Assembly (NCBI GenBank): GCA_024690485.1 | Contig: JAILPB010000081.1 | Span: forward strand, 1 to 53,945 | From: Butyrivibrio sp. | GTDB lineage: Bacteria; Bacillota; Clostridia; Lachnospirales; Lachnospiraceae | Length of the DNA: 53,945 nucleotides | Direction: 5' to 3' | Shown here: piece after piece, positions 18,025 through 26,495 of the stretch | How the letters are laid out: each line of letters starts with the position of its first letter | Position numbering within the stretch: the stretch's first letter is position 1 | Translations under genes and position numbers: made by a program | Notes under the pieces: model-generated | Databases searched by the model: none | What the model saw: the letters and a program-made list of their open reading frames with translations, nothing else | What the model was told of the DNA's origin: nothing

Positions 18025-18101
18025 TTTATAGTTTACTAAATAGCTTTTTTCGTAGGCTGTCAGCTGATAATAGAACTAGAGTCATGGATTGGAGTTTTTT
18101 C

Positions 18102-18854
18102 ATGGGAAGTGACAAGGTTATACAGATTAAAAATCTGAATGTGTTTTATAAAAATCATAAGAAGAGTCCTTTAAGTAAAGATAGAAAGGTTCATGTCTTA
18201 AAGGGAGTGGACCTGGATGTGTATGAGGGAGAGATCCTTGGACTTGCAGGTGAGTCAGGATGCGGTAAATCCACTCTTGCCAAGGCTATAGTTGGAATGA
18301 ACAAGGATTTTACCGGAGAGATCATACAGAAGTATCAGGATGCCCAGATGGTTTTCCAGGATCCTTACTCATCCCTTAATCCCAGTAAGAAAATAGGATG
18401 GCTCCTGGCTGAGCCTTTAAAGGTCGATAAGACAAAGAAGTGGACTAAGGAAGAGATTGACGCGAAGGTAAAGGAAATTATAAAGGCCATAGGCCTTACG
18501 GAGAATATGCTGGGGAGGTACCCTGATCAGCTATCCGGAGGTCAGAGGCAGAGAGTCAGCATTGGAGTTGCGCTTATGAGATCTCCAAAGGTGCTTATTG
18601 CAGATGAACCTGTGTCAGCTCTTGACGTTACGATTCAGGCACAGATACTGGAGCTTCTACAGAACCTTCATAAGGAGTATGGGATTACAATTCTGTTTAT
18701 ATCCCATGACCTTAGGGTTATATATCAGATATGCGACCATGTGGCGGTTATGCGTGGCGGAATCATTGAGGAGTATGGTGCACCGAAGGAGGTTTACAAG
18801 AATCCTAAGTGTGATTACACAAAAGAGCTTCTCGTATCTGCAGGAATTAAATAA
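18102..18854 (+). CDS. ABC transporter ATPase, DppF/OppF type (short form)
   Basis: A 250-residue ATPase partner of the preceding one. Walker A GESGCGKS, Q-loop MVFQDPYSSLNPSKKIG, signature LSGGQRQRVSIGVALM, Walker B VLIADEPVSALD and H-loop SHDLRVI are complete. It ends shortly after CDYTKELLVSAG without the Cys-rich extension, like its partner. An ATG at 18084 is in frame, but the ATG at 18102 has TTGGAG at the right distance and begins closer to the conserved domain, so it is preferred. Last gene of the five-gene import operon. Confidence 0.92.
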   Translation: MGSDKVIQIKNLNVFYKNHKKSPLSKDRKVHVLKGVDLDVYEGEILGLAGESGCGKSTLAKAIVGMNKDFTGEIIQKYQDAQMVFQDPYSSLNPSKKIGWLLAEPLKVDKTKKWTKEEIDAKVKEIIKAIGLTENMLGRYPDQLSGGQRQRVSIGVALMRSPKVLIADEPVSALDVTIQAQILELLQNLHKEYGITILFISHDLRVIYQICDHVAVMRGGIIEEYGAPKEVYKNPKCDYTKELLVSAGIK

Positions 18855-18896
18855 AGGTAAACTATAAAGATTTTAATTTTTGTGCCGATAAACATA

Positions 18897-18926
18897 TTGT
18901 GATAGTTGCTGTGACTCTGATAAAAT
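18897..18926 (+). promoter_or_regulatory. Candidate promoter of the 140-residue unknown gene
   Basis: TTGTGA at 18897-18902 and TAAAAT at 18921-18926, 18-bp spacer, ending 22 nt before the start codon. Confidence 0.45.
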
Positions 18927-18948
18927 ATTGGTATGAAAGGAGGGGGAC

Positions 18949-19371
18949 ATGAGATTAGATAGTGAAAATATCCGCTTATCACCACTTGGTGTTCACGGAA
19001 ACAGCATCCCCCCGTCACCGGTGCAGGTGCCTTCCACAACCTATCCTAAAACAGGACAGGAACCAAAGGGACAGGCTGATGCCAAGGAGGAAAGTTCATC
19101 ACAGGAACAGAAAGTTGACAGGAAGAACTCGTCACTATCTAATGTTACAGTCTCACTTGGAAACAGAGACGAATCACTTGTGGGACTTGGTAATATCGGG
19201 GGAATACAGACGGGAGTCATGAGAAGAGCAGTCAGCAGTATGCAGAAAGACGCAGTTCTTCATGAATACCAGTATTTTGTTGGAAGTGGAGCTGTTAAGA
19301 ACGCAGATAACTTTAATAAGGGTCCCGGTATTATTACCAGTGATGAGGACGGCGTTGTTATCAGAAAATAA
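18949..19371 (+). CDS. Uncharacterised 140-residue protein
   Basis: Real by context: very strong AAAGGAGGGGG before the ATG, its own promoter-like sequence and a strong terminator. The N-terminal ~65 residues are Pro/Gln/Ser/Glu-rich and probably disordered (SPLGVHGNSIPPSPVQVPS). The C-terminal half looks ordered, with SSMQKDAVLHEYQYFVGSG followed by GPGIITSDEDGVVIRK. There is no signal peptide, membrane segment or cysteine. I do not recognise the family and assign no function. It lies between the first transporter operon and the repeat cluster. Confidence 0.8.
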   Translation: MRLDSENIRLSPLGVHGNSIPPSPVQVPSTTYPKTGQEPKGQADAKEESSSQEQKVDRKNSSLSNVTVSLGNRDESLVGLGNIGGIQTGVMRRAVSSMQKDAVLHEYQYFVGSGAVKNADNFNKGPGIITSDEDGVVIRK

Positions 19372-19387
19372 GGAACCTAACTATTCG

Positions 19388-19418
19388 CGGACAGGAATCA
19401 AATTCCTGTCCGTTTTTA
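19388..19418 (+). terminator. Intrinsic terminator after the 140-residue gene
   Basis: CGGACAGGAAT (19388-19398) and ATTCCTGTCCG (19402-19412) are perfect 11-bp arms with loop CAA, followed by TTTTTAT. That T-tract is also the first part of the palindrome that opens the neighbouring repeat element. Confidence 0.93.
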
Positions 19419-19539
19419 TATCATAGGAAATTTCTTTCCTATGATATAAAAACGCTCCGCGAGGATGCGCACTCGCGCGAAAGGAATATGTTGCATTCTG
19501 CAACCGCGCTCGGCGCGAGAATGTCGCAAGAGACATTCT
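19413..19539 (+). repeat. Palindromic intergenic element, family 1, copy 1
   Basis: Opens with an 18-bp perfect palindrome, TTTTTATATCATAGGAAA / TTTCCTATGATATAAAAA, loop TTTC. Then a GC-rich block starting CGCTCCGCGAGGATGCGCA, a hairpin GTTGCA-TTC-TGCAAC, and a hairpin AGAATGTC / GACATTCT. Copy 2 at 42.7 kb aligns along its full length, with different stems that still pair. TATCATAGGAAATT occurs at 19419-19432 and again directly after the element at 19545-19558, a 14-bp direct repeat. Confidence 0.75.
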
Positions 19540-19552
19540 TTTCTTATCATAG

Positions 19553-19693
19553 GAAATTCAATATTCTATGACTTCTTGCGTGCCAAAGCGGAAATGCACG
19601 CAAGAATCCTGCGTTCCGCAGGATACGCCCCTCGCTTTGCGAGGATCTAGTCCAATACGAATATTGAATTTCTGATGAAATTCAATATTCTAT
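19553..19693. repeat. Hairpin cassette flanked by 17-bp direct repeats
   Basis: GAAATTCAATATTCTAT is present at 19553-19569 and exactly at 19677-19693. Between them are CTTGCGTGC/GCACGCAAG, ATCCTGCG-TTC-CGCAGGAT and CCTCGC-TTT-GCGAGG. The right flank also forms a 14-bp palindrome, GAATATTGAATTTC / GAAATTCAATATTC (19659-19690). The cassette abuts family-1 copy 1 and looks like a second, different element. Confidence 0.6.
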
Positions 19694-19724
19694 ACATTTC
19701 TGCAAATTAAGTCCACGGGCATGG

Positions 19725-19736
19725 TTAATCGATTAA
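19725..19736. promoter_or_regulatory. Palindromic operator candidate TTAATCGATTAA
   Basis: A perfect 12-bp palindrome with a central CG, a shape common for LacI-family operators. It lies where the -35 of the TATAAT at 19754 would be. No regulator gene is adjacent, so the assignment is only suggestive. Confidence 0.3.
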
Positions 19737-19902
19737 GTTTCCATTCAAAATTGTATAATATGCATAATTTAACATTTGTTAACCTAGCAAAAGCTTGTGC
19801 AAAACATAATATATAGAAGGTTAAAATTGTTAAAATATGACAAATAGCACAAAACAAGAGCGTAATTTGATGAAATTATGTAATAACTAAACAAAAAACT
19901 AT

Positions 19903-19931
19903 TTGCATTCCTATTTACAAAAGGCTAAAAT
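19903..19931 (+). promoter_or_regulatory. Candidate promoter upstream of the mannosidase gene
   Basis: TTGCAT at 19903-19908, 17 bp, TAAAAT at 19926-19931. It would give a leader of about 200 nt. Confidence 0.45.
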
Positions 19932-20142
19932 ATAGAAAACCCAATATAAAAGACGTATCTATAAACGTGATTATATTGTGTTTTGCGGAAACGCAATGGG
20001 AGGAATGGAATAGTTTTAGCGGGGGAAGTCATTTTTTTATTCTTCTTTGTGATTTTATTAACAAATCACGTTCCCTTTTCAAAAAGCATTCCATAAAAAC
20101 TTAATAGCACAGAAAAAATCAGATTTGCGGGAGGATGTAGAC

Positions 20143-23100
20143 ATGAACGTTATGCATTCAGAGTGGCGTGGAAGAATTGCGCATTGGATGCGGACTTTGA
20201 AGGATGATTTTTACGAACCTATCGGTGAATTCAATTGGGAAGCAGCAAGAACCATGGAGGAGTTGCCCTTTGATCAGCTGGACTGCCTTGAGTTTAATCC
20301 GGTGGATACAGGCTATACCTGGGGCAATTTATGGGAGTACTGCTGGTTTCGCTCAAGTATTACACTTCCGGAGAGTGCTGAGGGTAAGCGAATTGTCATG
20401 AAGCTTTCTCCCGGCGGAGAGAGCACCCTTTTTGTAAACGGCAAAAGCTTTGGAACTCACAGAGCAGAGTGGGTGTGGGTGCCACATCACTACATCGAGG
20501 ACAATGTGCTTACAACCTGCGGAAAGGCAGGTGAGAAGTTTGATGTACTGATGGAGACCTACGCAGGCCATTACGTTCCTGAAGCTCCTGATGGTGGATG
20601 TGCAACAGGACCGGTACTACCCGGAGCCTACGAGGATCCGGCTATAGAGGGGGAGAGAAGAACCCTTGGAACTTGCACTTTTGGCATCTGGAATGAGGAC
20701 GCATATCAGCTTTACATGGACGTTGATACTTTAAATCAGCTTCTTGGAACCCTTGATGAGACTTCTCTTAGAGCCGCAAAATTAGCAAAGGGTCTGCAGA
20801 AGTTCTCTCTTATAGCTGACTTTGAGCAGGATAAAGAAAAACGTATAGAGAGTTACAAGGCAGCAAGAGAGGCACTAAAGCCTTATCTTGAAGCTGTAAA
20901 CGGATCCACAATGCCAATTTATTACGGCGTTGGTAATTCACATCTTGATCTTGCATGGCTTTGGCCTATGCAGGAAACCTACAGGAAAACAGCTAGAACC
21001 TTTGCAGCACAGCTAAGGTTATTAGAGCAGTATCCGCAGTACAAATACTTACAGAGCCAGCCTGCAGCATATGAGATGTGCAAAAAATACTATCCTGAAC
21101 TATTTGAGAGAATTAAAACGGCGATAAAGGGCGGACAGTGGATTGCAGAAGGTGCTATGTGGGTTGAGCCTGATACAAACATGGCAAGCGGAGAAGCACT
21201 TATAAGGCAGCTCCTTTACGGAAAGCAGTATTACAAGGACGAGCTTGGAGTGGACAGCGTAGTTTTGTGGCTTCCCGATACTTTTGGATATACTGCGGCA
21301 CTTCCCCAGATACTAAAGGGATGCGGCGTAAAATACCTTGTCACTCAGAAAATATTCTGGTCCTACAACGAGGGTGATACCTTCCCTTATCACTATTTTA
21401 CCTGGGAAGGAATGGATGGATCCAAGATTACGGCATTTTTGCCTACCAGCTACACCTACAGAACGGATCCATCTCAGCTCTCTGAAGTATGGAAGGGCAG
21501 AAGTCAGGCCCAGGACCTTGATGCGTTCCTTTTACCTTACGGATACGGCGATGGAGGCGGCGGTCCAAGCAGAGATTTCATAGAGTACGGCATAAGAGAA
21601 GAGAATCTTGAGGGGGCTCCCAGATTCAAGTTTGCAGGACCTGTAGAGTTCTTCGAAGATATGGACAAAAAGGGCGGCCCTGTAAATACCTACACAGGAG
21701 AACTGTACTTCTCGGCTCATAGAGGAACCTATACCTCACAGGCTAAAGTCAAAAATAACAACAGAAGAGCAGAGCTTGCTCTTAGGGATATGGAATTTTT
21801 GGGAAGTATGGCTGTTTTACAGGATGTTCCCTACGACCTCAAGGAAGCCGGCGACTTATGGAAGGAGGTTCTTCTTCATCAGTTCCACGATATTCTTCCG
21901 GGATCCGGTATAGCAAGAATGTATATCGAATCCAACGAGCGCATGGAGAAGGTCATAGAAAAAACCGCAAAGGTGGCAGCAAGATACGAAGAAGCCATTT
22001 CTACAGGTAAGAAGGACGGCGCAGTTACTGTGGTTAACACTCTGTCATTTGAGACTACAAGGCTTATAGAACTCCCTGATTCCTTTAAAAAAGGCGCAAG
22101 AACCAGGGACGGAGAAATTCTTAAGACTGAAGTTTTTGACGGAAAAGTAACTGCTAAAGTAAAACTTCCTTCACTTGGGGCGGTCACAGTTATTCCCTGC
22201 GATGATGAGGCAGAGGATATCCAGGTAAAGGCCACAAAGGATGGCGATGAATTCAGCCTTGAAAACAGCAAGGTTGTAGTAAGGGTTAATGACAAGGGTG
22301 AAGTTACAAGCTTTGTTCTTAAGGCTACAGGAGCTGAATTTGCTGCCGGTCCCATGAACAGATTCCATCTGTTTAAAGATGTGCCGAGACTTTTTGATGC
22401 CTGGGACATTGATTCAAACTACATAGAGCAGGAGATAGAGGCTGCAAGAAATGTAAAGGTCAGCATAAGCAAAGAGGGTGGCCTGTCAGCAAAACTTCTT
22501 GTAACAGGTGAAATAAGTAATTCGAAATTCACCCAGACCATAACCTTAAATGCAGATTCCGACAGGATTGAATTTGAAACTGATGTGGACTGGGATGAGC
22601 TTCACAGACTTCTTAAAGTGGGATTTCCTACTACGGTCTATGCCACAGAGGGTATCAATGAGATGCAGTTTGGCTATGTAAAGCGTCCGACTCACAGATC
22701 AAGAGCCTATGACAAGGACCGTTTTGAGGTATGTAACCATAGATACACAGCCCTTACCGATGCTTCACGAGGAGCTGCAGTTTTAAATGACTGCAAATAT
22801 GGAATCAGTATGAATGGTTCTTCTCTGGAGCTTACTCTTCTTAGAGCGGCAGCATCACCTGAGATGAGAGCTGACAGGGGACATCACCGTTTCACCTATG
22901 CTTTCACTGCATGGGAAGGAAGCTTTATAGACAGTGATGTCATAAGAGAAGGCTATGAGCTTAATGTAAAACCTCTTATGTTTGAGGGAAGAGCAGAGGA
23001 CTTTTCCTTTGCCCGGATCGATAAGAAAAATATTTTCCTTGATACCGTTAAGCCTGCAGAGGATGGATCCGGGGATATTATCCTTAGATTCTACGAAGCA

Positions 23101-23265
23101 GCCGGGGCAGCTACAAAAGCAAATGTGCAGACAAAACTCGAAGGAAGCGCAAGCCTTTGCAATATGCTTGAGGAAAAAACCGAAGCTATAGACAATAATG
23201 GCGGTGCATTAACACTGGAGTTTAGAGCTTTTGAAGTAAAAACAGTCAGAATTCATGCTGACTAA
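20143..23265 (+). CDS. Alpha-mannosidase, glycoside hydrolase family 38
   Basis: A 1040-residue retaining alpha-mannosidase without a signal peptide, so cytoplasmic. The GH38 zinc site begins with HLD (His267, Asp269) in GNSHLDLAWLWP. The nucleophile is Asp379 in WLPDTFGYTAALPQIL. GYGDGGGGP and the later LLHQFHDILPGSGI, with further zinc-ligand-type His residues, complete the family pattern, and a C-terminal beta-rich domain follows. A TTG at 20125 is in frame, but GGGAGGA stands 8 nt before the ATG at 20143. It should trim alpha-mannosides after import by the transporter encoded downstream. Confidence 0.95.
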   Translation: MNVMHSEWRGRIAHWMRTLKDDFYEPIGEFNWEAARTMEELPFDQLDCLEFNPVDTGYTWGNLWEYCWFRSSITLPESAEGKRIVMKLSPGGESTLFVNGKSFGTHRAEWVWVPHHYIEDNVLTTCGKAGEKFDVLMETYAGHYVPEAPDGGCATGPVLPGAYEDPAIEGERRTLGTCTFGIWNEDAYQLYMDVDTLNQLLGTLDETSLRAAKLAKGLQKFSLIADFEQDKEKRIESYKAAREALKPYLEAVNGSTMPIYYGVGNSHLDLAWLWPMQETYRKTARTFAAQLRLLEQYPQYKYLQSQPAAYEMCKKYYPELFERIKTAIKGGQWIAEGAMWVEPDTNMASGEALIRQLLYGKQYYKDELGVDSVVLWLPDTFGYTAALPQILKGCGVKYLVTQKIFWSYNEGDTFPYHYFTWEGMDGSKITAFLPTSYTYRTDPSQLSEVWKGRSQAQDLDAFLLPYGYGDGGGGPSRDFIEYGIREENLEGAPRFKFAGPVEFFEDMDKKGGPVNTYTGELYFSAHRGTYTSQAKVKNNNRRAELALRDMEFLGSMAVLQDVPYDLKEAGDLWKEVLLHQFHDILPGSGIARMYIESNERMEKVIEKTAKVAARYEEAISTGKKDGAVTVVNTLSFETTRLIELPDSFKKGARTRDGEILKTEVFDGKVTAKVKLPSLGAVTVIPCDDEAEDIQVKATKDGDEFSLENSKVVVRVNDKGEVTSFVLKATGAEFAAGPMNRFHLFKDVPRLFDAWDIDSNYIEQEIEAARNVKVSISKEGGLSAKLLVTGEISNSKFTQTITLNADSDRIEFETDVDWDELHRLLKVGFPTTVYATEGINEMQFGYVKRPTHRSRAYDKDRFEVCNHRYTALTDASRGAAVLNDCKYGISMNGSSLELTLLRAAASPEMRADRGHHRFTYAFTAWEGSFIDSDVIREGYELNVKPLMFEGRAEDFSFARIDKKNIFLDTVKPAEDGSGDIILRFYEAAGAATKANVQTKLEGSASLCNMLEEKTEAIDNNGGALTLEFRAFEVKTVRIHAD

Positions 23266-23395
23266 AATAAAAATCCTTATCTGCAATACAAGACCTTTTT
23301 AGAAAGGAGGGAGGATAAAACAAAAAAGGATTGGGGTTTAGGTCTTACAGCAGAATGGAATATAAAAGATTCTTTTATAGGAGGTGTTTTTCTTT

Positions 23396-25387
23396 ATGAG
23401 GAAGAAATTGGTTTCTGTTTTACTGGCATCCGTGATGACTCTTTCTCTGATCGCCTGCGGCGGAGGCGGAAGTACTCCTACAACAGGTGGAGACGAGACT
23501 ACTTCAGCAACTACTGAGAGTGCAGATTCTGCAGAGAGCACACAGGAATCAGGAGATACTGCTTCATCAGACACAGCGAGCGGTGAGATGACTGAGGTTG
23601 GAACACCCAGAAACGAGACTCTTATAGTTGAGACTCAGTCACCTACAGACGTTCCCGGACAATTTAATACTTACATGCAGGGCACGCAGGCCGGATTTGG
23701 TATTCATCAGCTTATGAGCGCAATGATGTGGGAAATGGACACCTCAAAGGGTGAACAGTTCGGCGAAGTTGCAGAAGGAATGCCCGAGTCAAACGCAGAC
23801 TTTACTGAGCATACAGTAAAGATCCGTCAGGGCATCAAGTGGTCAGACGGCGAAGATCTGACAGCAAAAGACGTTGCGTTCACATTTAACATGATCATGA
23901 ACACACCCGGTATCGCAGCTAGTGATTACTACAATTCAATCTTTGAATCTGTAGAAGCTACTGACGATTACACAGTTGTTATCAAGACAAAGGAATCTTT
24001 CCCTCGTCTTGCACTGAAGATGGGTGTAACTATCTGGGGTAATGACCTTAGAATCGTTCCTGAGCACGTTTACTCAAAGGTGGACGATCCTTCAACCTTC
24101 AAGGATGAGAATCCTGTAGTTGCAGGACCTTACACAGTAAAGAGCTATGATCCTCTTGGAAAATGGGTTCTTTATGAGCGCCGTGAGGATTGGCAGAACA
24201 CCACAGTTGGTGTTGTAACAGGAAAACAGTGCGCAGCTAAGTACGTTTGGGTTCGCTATCTTGGTGATGACACCACAAGACAGATGGCTATGATCCAGAA
24301 CGAAGTTGATATCCTCTGCGAAGTTACTCCTGAAATCCTTACATCCATGATGGAATCTAACGACAAGATCTCCGCATGGTATAACGACTTCCCTTATGCT
24401 ACATCTGATGACCCTTGCTCAAAGGGTATCGCATTCTCACAGGGCCAGGGTGCTCCTTATGACAATGCAGACTTTAGATGGGCTATCGCACTTGCGATGA
24501 ACTTTGACGAGATATCAATGAATATCTTCGATGGTGCAGGAAGGTCATCACCGTTTGGTCTTCTTTGCAACACATCTGCTTTTCAGGAACTCTACGCAAA
24601 GCCTATGCTTAGCTGGTTTGAAGATTTCGAACTTGATCTTGGCGATGGAACAACCTGCAAGCCTTGGGATTCCGAGTATAAGAACCGTATGGCTGAAAAG
24701 CTTGGCATCACAGGCGACGACGCATTCCTTGAGGATATGTTCGGTGTTGGTTGCATAAAGTATGATCCTGAAGCAGCTGAAAAGCTTCTCATCAAGGCTG
24801 GCCTCGAGAAGAAGGATGATGGCTGGTACTTTGATGGAAAGCCCTTCACAATTAACCTTACATACCTTGCTGATACAGAAGCTCAGGCAGGACGTGGCGT
24901 GCAGGCTGCTTATGACCAGCTCACAAAGTTTGGTCTTAACTGCAACATCTCCTCCGAGTCATCAGCAACATGGGATGCTAACGGCGGAACAGGTAACTTC
25001 CAGATTGCCGGATATTGGCCTACAGGTTTCATAACCAAGGACATCTATTCACAGATCAATGGTTGGGATGCTGACCTTATCGTTCCTTTAGGAGAGATTG
25101 GTTCAGGCCAGGGTTCAAGATGGAACAGCAAAGAAGCAACAGATATTATCCACAAGATGGCACAGGTTTCTCCTGATTCTGATGAAGCTTATGAGCTTGC
25201 TCAGGAATTCATCAAGGTTCAGTTTAAAGAGATGCCTTTCATCTCCTTCCACTCAGGTGTTAAGTTTGTTCCTACAAACAGCACATATTGGGGCAACTAT
25301 CCTAATGCTGAAAATGCATACAATGGCCCATGGTGGTGGTGGAGCTGCTTCAAGTACATCGTAGCTGAGATTACTCCACAGCAATAA
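23396..25387 (+). CDS. ABC transporter substrate-binding lipoprotein, probable oligosaccharide ligand
   Basis: A 663-residue family-5 solute-binding protein, longer than typical peptide-binding members. Signal peptide with lipobox LIAC (Cys21), then a Gly/Thr/Ser/Glu linker to about residue 60. Core motifs include VKIRQGIKWSDGEDLTAKDVAFTFNMI and the C-terminal FISFHSGVKFVPTNSTYWGNYPNAENAYNG-PWWWW, with many aromatic residues suited to sugar stacking. Flanking glycosidases suggest an oligosaccharide, as for some Opp-like systems in Thermotoga. The ATG has a perfect AGGAGGTG before it. A long stem-loop follows the stop codon. Confidence 0.92.
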   Translation: MRKKLVSVLLASVMTLSLIACGGGGSTPTTGGDETTSATTESADSAESTQESGDTASSDTASGEMTEVGTPRNETLIVETQSPTDVPGQFNTYMQGTQAGFGIHQLMSAMMWEMDTSKGEQFGEVAEGMPESNADFTEHTVKIRQGIKWSDGEDLTAKDVAFTFNMIMNTPGIAASDYYNSIFESVEATDDYTVVIKTKESFPRLALKMGVTIWGNDLRIVPEHVYSKVDDPSTFKDENPVVAGPYTVKSYDPLGKWVLYERREDWQNTTVGVVTGKQCAAKYVWVRYLGDDTTRQMAMIQNEVDILCEVTPEILTSMMESNDKISAWYNDFPYATSDDPCSKGIAFSQGQGAPYDNADFRWAIALAMNFDEISMNIFDGAGRSSPFGLLCNTSAFQELYAKPMLSWFEDFELDLGDGTTCKPWDSEYKNRMAEKLGITGDDAFLEDMFGVGCIKYDPEAAEKLLIKAGLEKKDDGWYFDGKPFTINLTYLADTEAQAGRGVQAAYDQLTKFGLNCNISSESSATWDANGGTGNFQIAGYWPTGFITKDIYSQINGWDADLIVPLGEIGSGQGSRWNSKEATDIIHKMAQVSPDSDEAYELAQEFIKVQFKEMPFISFHSGVKFVPTNSTYWGNYPNAENAYNGPWWWWSCFKYIVAEITPQQ

Positions 25388-25390
25388 GGG

Positions 25391-25437
25391 GTTAAAACGG
25401 AGGGAGCGTTAAAAATGCGCTCCTTCCGAATTTTAAC
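25391..25437 (+). other. Long intercistronic stem-loop after the binding-protein gene
   Basis: Outer arms GTTAAAA (25391-25397) and TTTTAAC (25431-25437) enclose CGGAGGGAGCG / GCGCTCCTTCCG, giving about 18 bp with one G-U and a small bulge. No long U-tract follows. Such hairpins between a binding-protein gene and its permeases often protect the upstream mRNA or terminate partially, giving binding protein in excess. Confidence 0.7.
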
Positions 25438-25481
25438 AGAAAAAGTCAGGTTCAAGATTAAAGAAAAAGGTTGGTGGTTTC

Positions 25482-26480
25482 GTGAAATTCAGGACATATT
25501 TTTTAAAGCGTCTGGCGACGTGGGCGCTGACCATATGGATCGGCGTTACCTTTATATTCTTTGTTCCAAGAATGTTCCCGTCAGATCCCGTAGAATCCAT
25601 GATAGGACAGATATCTGCCCGCTCGGGTTCCATGGACCCGCAGCAGATGGAATCTTTGAGACGATCACTGAGACTTCAGTTTGGCTTGGAAGGATCCTTG
25701 ACGGAACAGTATACGACATTTTTATGGAAGGGTCTTCTGCATTTTGATTTTGGACCTTCACTTATGAGTTATCCGGAGCCTGCAGGCAAGATTATTTCTA
25801 CATACCTTCCCTACACGGTCGGTCTTTCTATGACAGCTACGCTTCTTGCGTGGATTATAGGTAATATGATCGGACTTCTTGCAGGATTTAGGAAAAACAA
25901 AAGATCATCGAAAATTCTGGAGGGAATCGCTATCTGTATTTACCCGATTCCTTACTTTCTGGTAGCTTTGGTGTTGCAGATCTTCTTTGCATACATCCTG
26001 GGATGGTTCCCTCTTACTACCACAATAAATAACTTTCAGGGATTTAGTGTGTTTATGGCTTCGCTTATAAAATCATCTATTCTCCCTGCACTCTCGCTCC
26101 TCCTTGTTGGAACAGGCTGGTGGATCATTTCCATGAAATCACTGGCAGCAACCACATCGGAAGAGGACTATGTACTTTATGCCAGATATCGCGGACTTTC
26201 TGAGGGTGTTATCGGAACAAAGTACGTACTTAAAAATTCCATTCTGACTCAGGTTACAGCCCTTGCAATGAGCCTTGGCGGAGTCTTTGGAGGATCTATC
26301 ATGACAGAGATAATCTTTGGTTATCCCGGAGTTGGTACCCTTATCCAGAAGGCTATTCTGCAGTCAGACTACAATATGATACTTGGTTGTATAACAATTT
26401 CCATTGTTGCTATTGCAACCGCAACCCTGATCGTCGATCTGGTTTATCCATTCATCGACCCCAGAATCAGATACTCATAA
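25482..26480 (+). CDS. ABC transporter permease, OppB type (oligosaccharide locus)
   Basis: A 332-residue membrane subunit. It has the B-type N-terminus (LKRLATWALTIWIGVTFIFFVPRMFPSDPVESMIGQ), a large first extracytoplasmic loop (MDPQQMESLRRSLRLQFGLEGSL...), an EAA-type loop at YARYRGLSEGVIGTKYVLKNSILTQ, and the C-terminal DYNMILGCITISIVAIATATLIVDLVYPFIDPRIRY. Start is GTG with AAAGGTTGGTGG before it. It forms a heterodimer with the next gene product. Confidence 0.94.
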   Translation: MKFRTYFLKRLATWALTIWIGVTFIFFVPRMFPSDPVESMIGQISARSGSMDPQQMESLRRSLRLQFGLEGSLTEQYTTFLWKGLLHFDFGPSLMSYPEPAGKIISTYLPYTVGLSMTATLLAWIIGNMIGLLAGFRKNKRSSKILEGIAICIYPIPYFLVALVLQIFFAYILGWFPLTTTINNFQGFSVFMASLIKSSILPALSLLLVGTGWWIISMKSLAATTSEEDYVLYARYRGLSEGVIGTKYVLKNSILTQVTALAMSLGGVFGGSIMTEIIFGYPGVGTLIQKAILQSDYNMILGCITISIVAIATATLIVDLVYPFIDPRIRYS

Positions 26481-26495
26481 AGGGGGTGATGACGG

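Larger units (their letters stand above)
19694..20142 (+). other. Long AT-rich upstream region of the mannosidase gene
   Basis: No gene. It contains the palindrome TTAATCGATTAA (19725-19736), a TATAAT at 19754-19759, a promoter candidate at 19903-19931, and a GTGATTT/AAATCAC hairpin around 20050-20070. The rest is AT-rich and featureless to me. Confidence 0.6.

Noticed and set aside
19465-19650. 61-residue open frame in the repeat cluster
   Set aside because: It lies wholly within hairpin repeats; its open frame follows from their sequence and there is no ribosome binding site.
23301-23395. Second Shine-Dalgarno-like AGAAAGGAGGGAGGA and a 22-codon TTG frame ending on the binding-protein start codon
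   Set aside because: Spacing from the purine run to the TTG is about 17 nt and the true start has its own AGGAGG; a leader peptide is possible but not supported.
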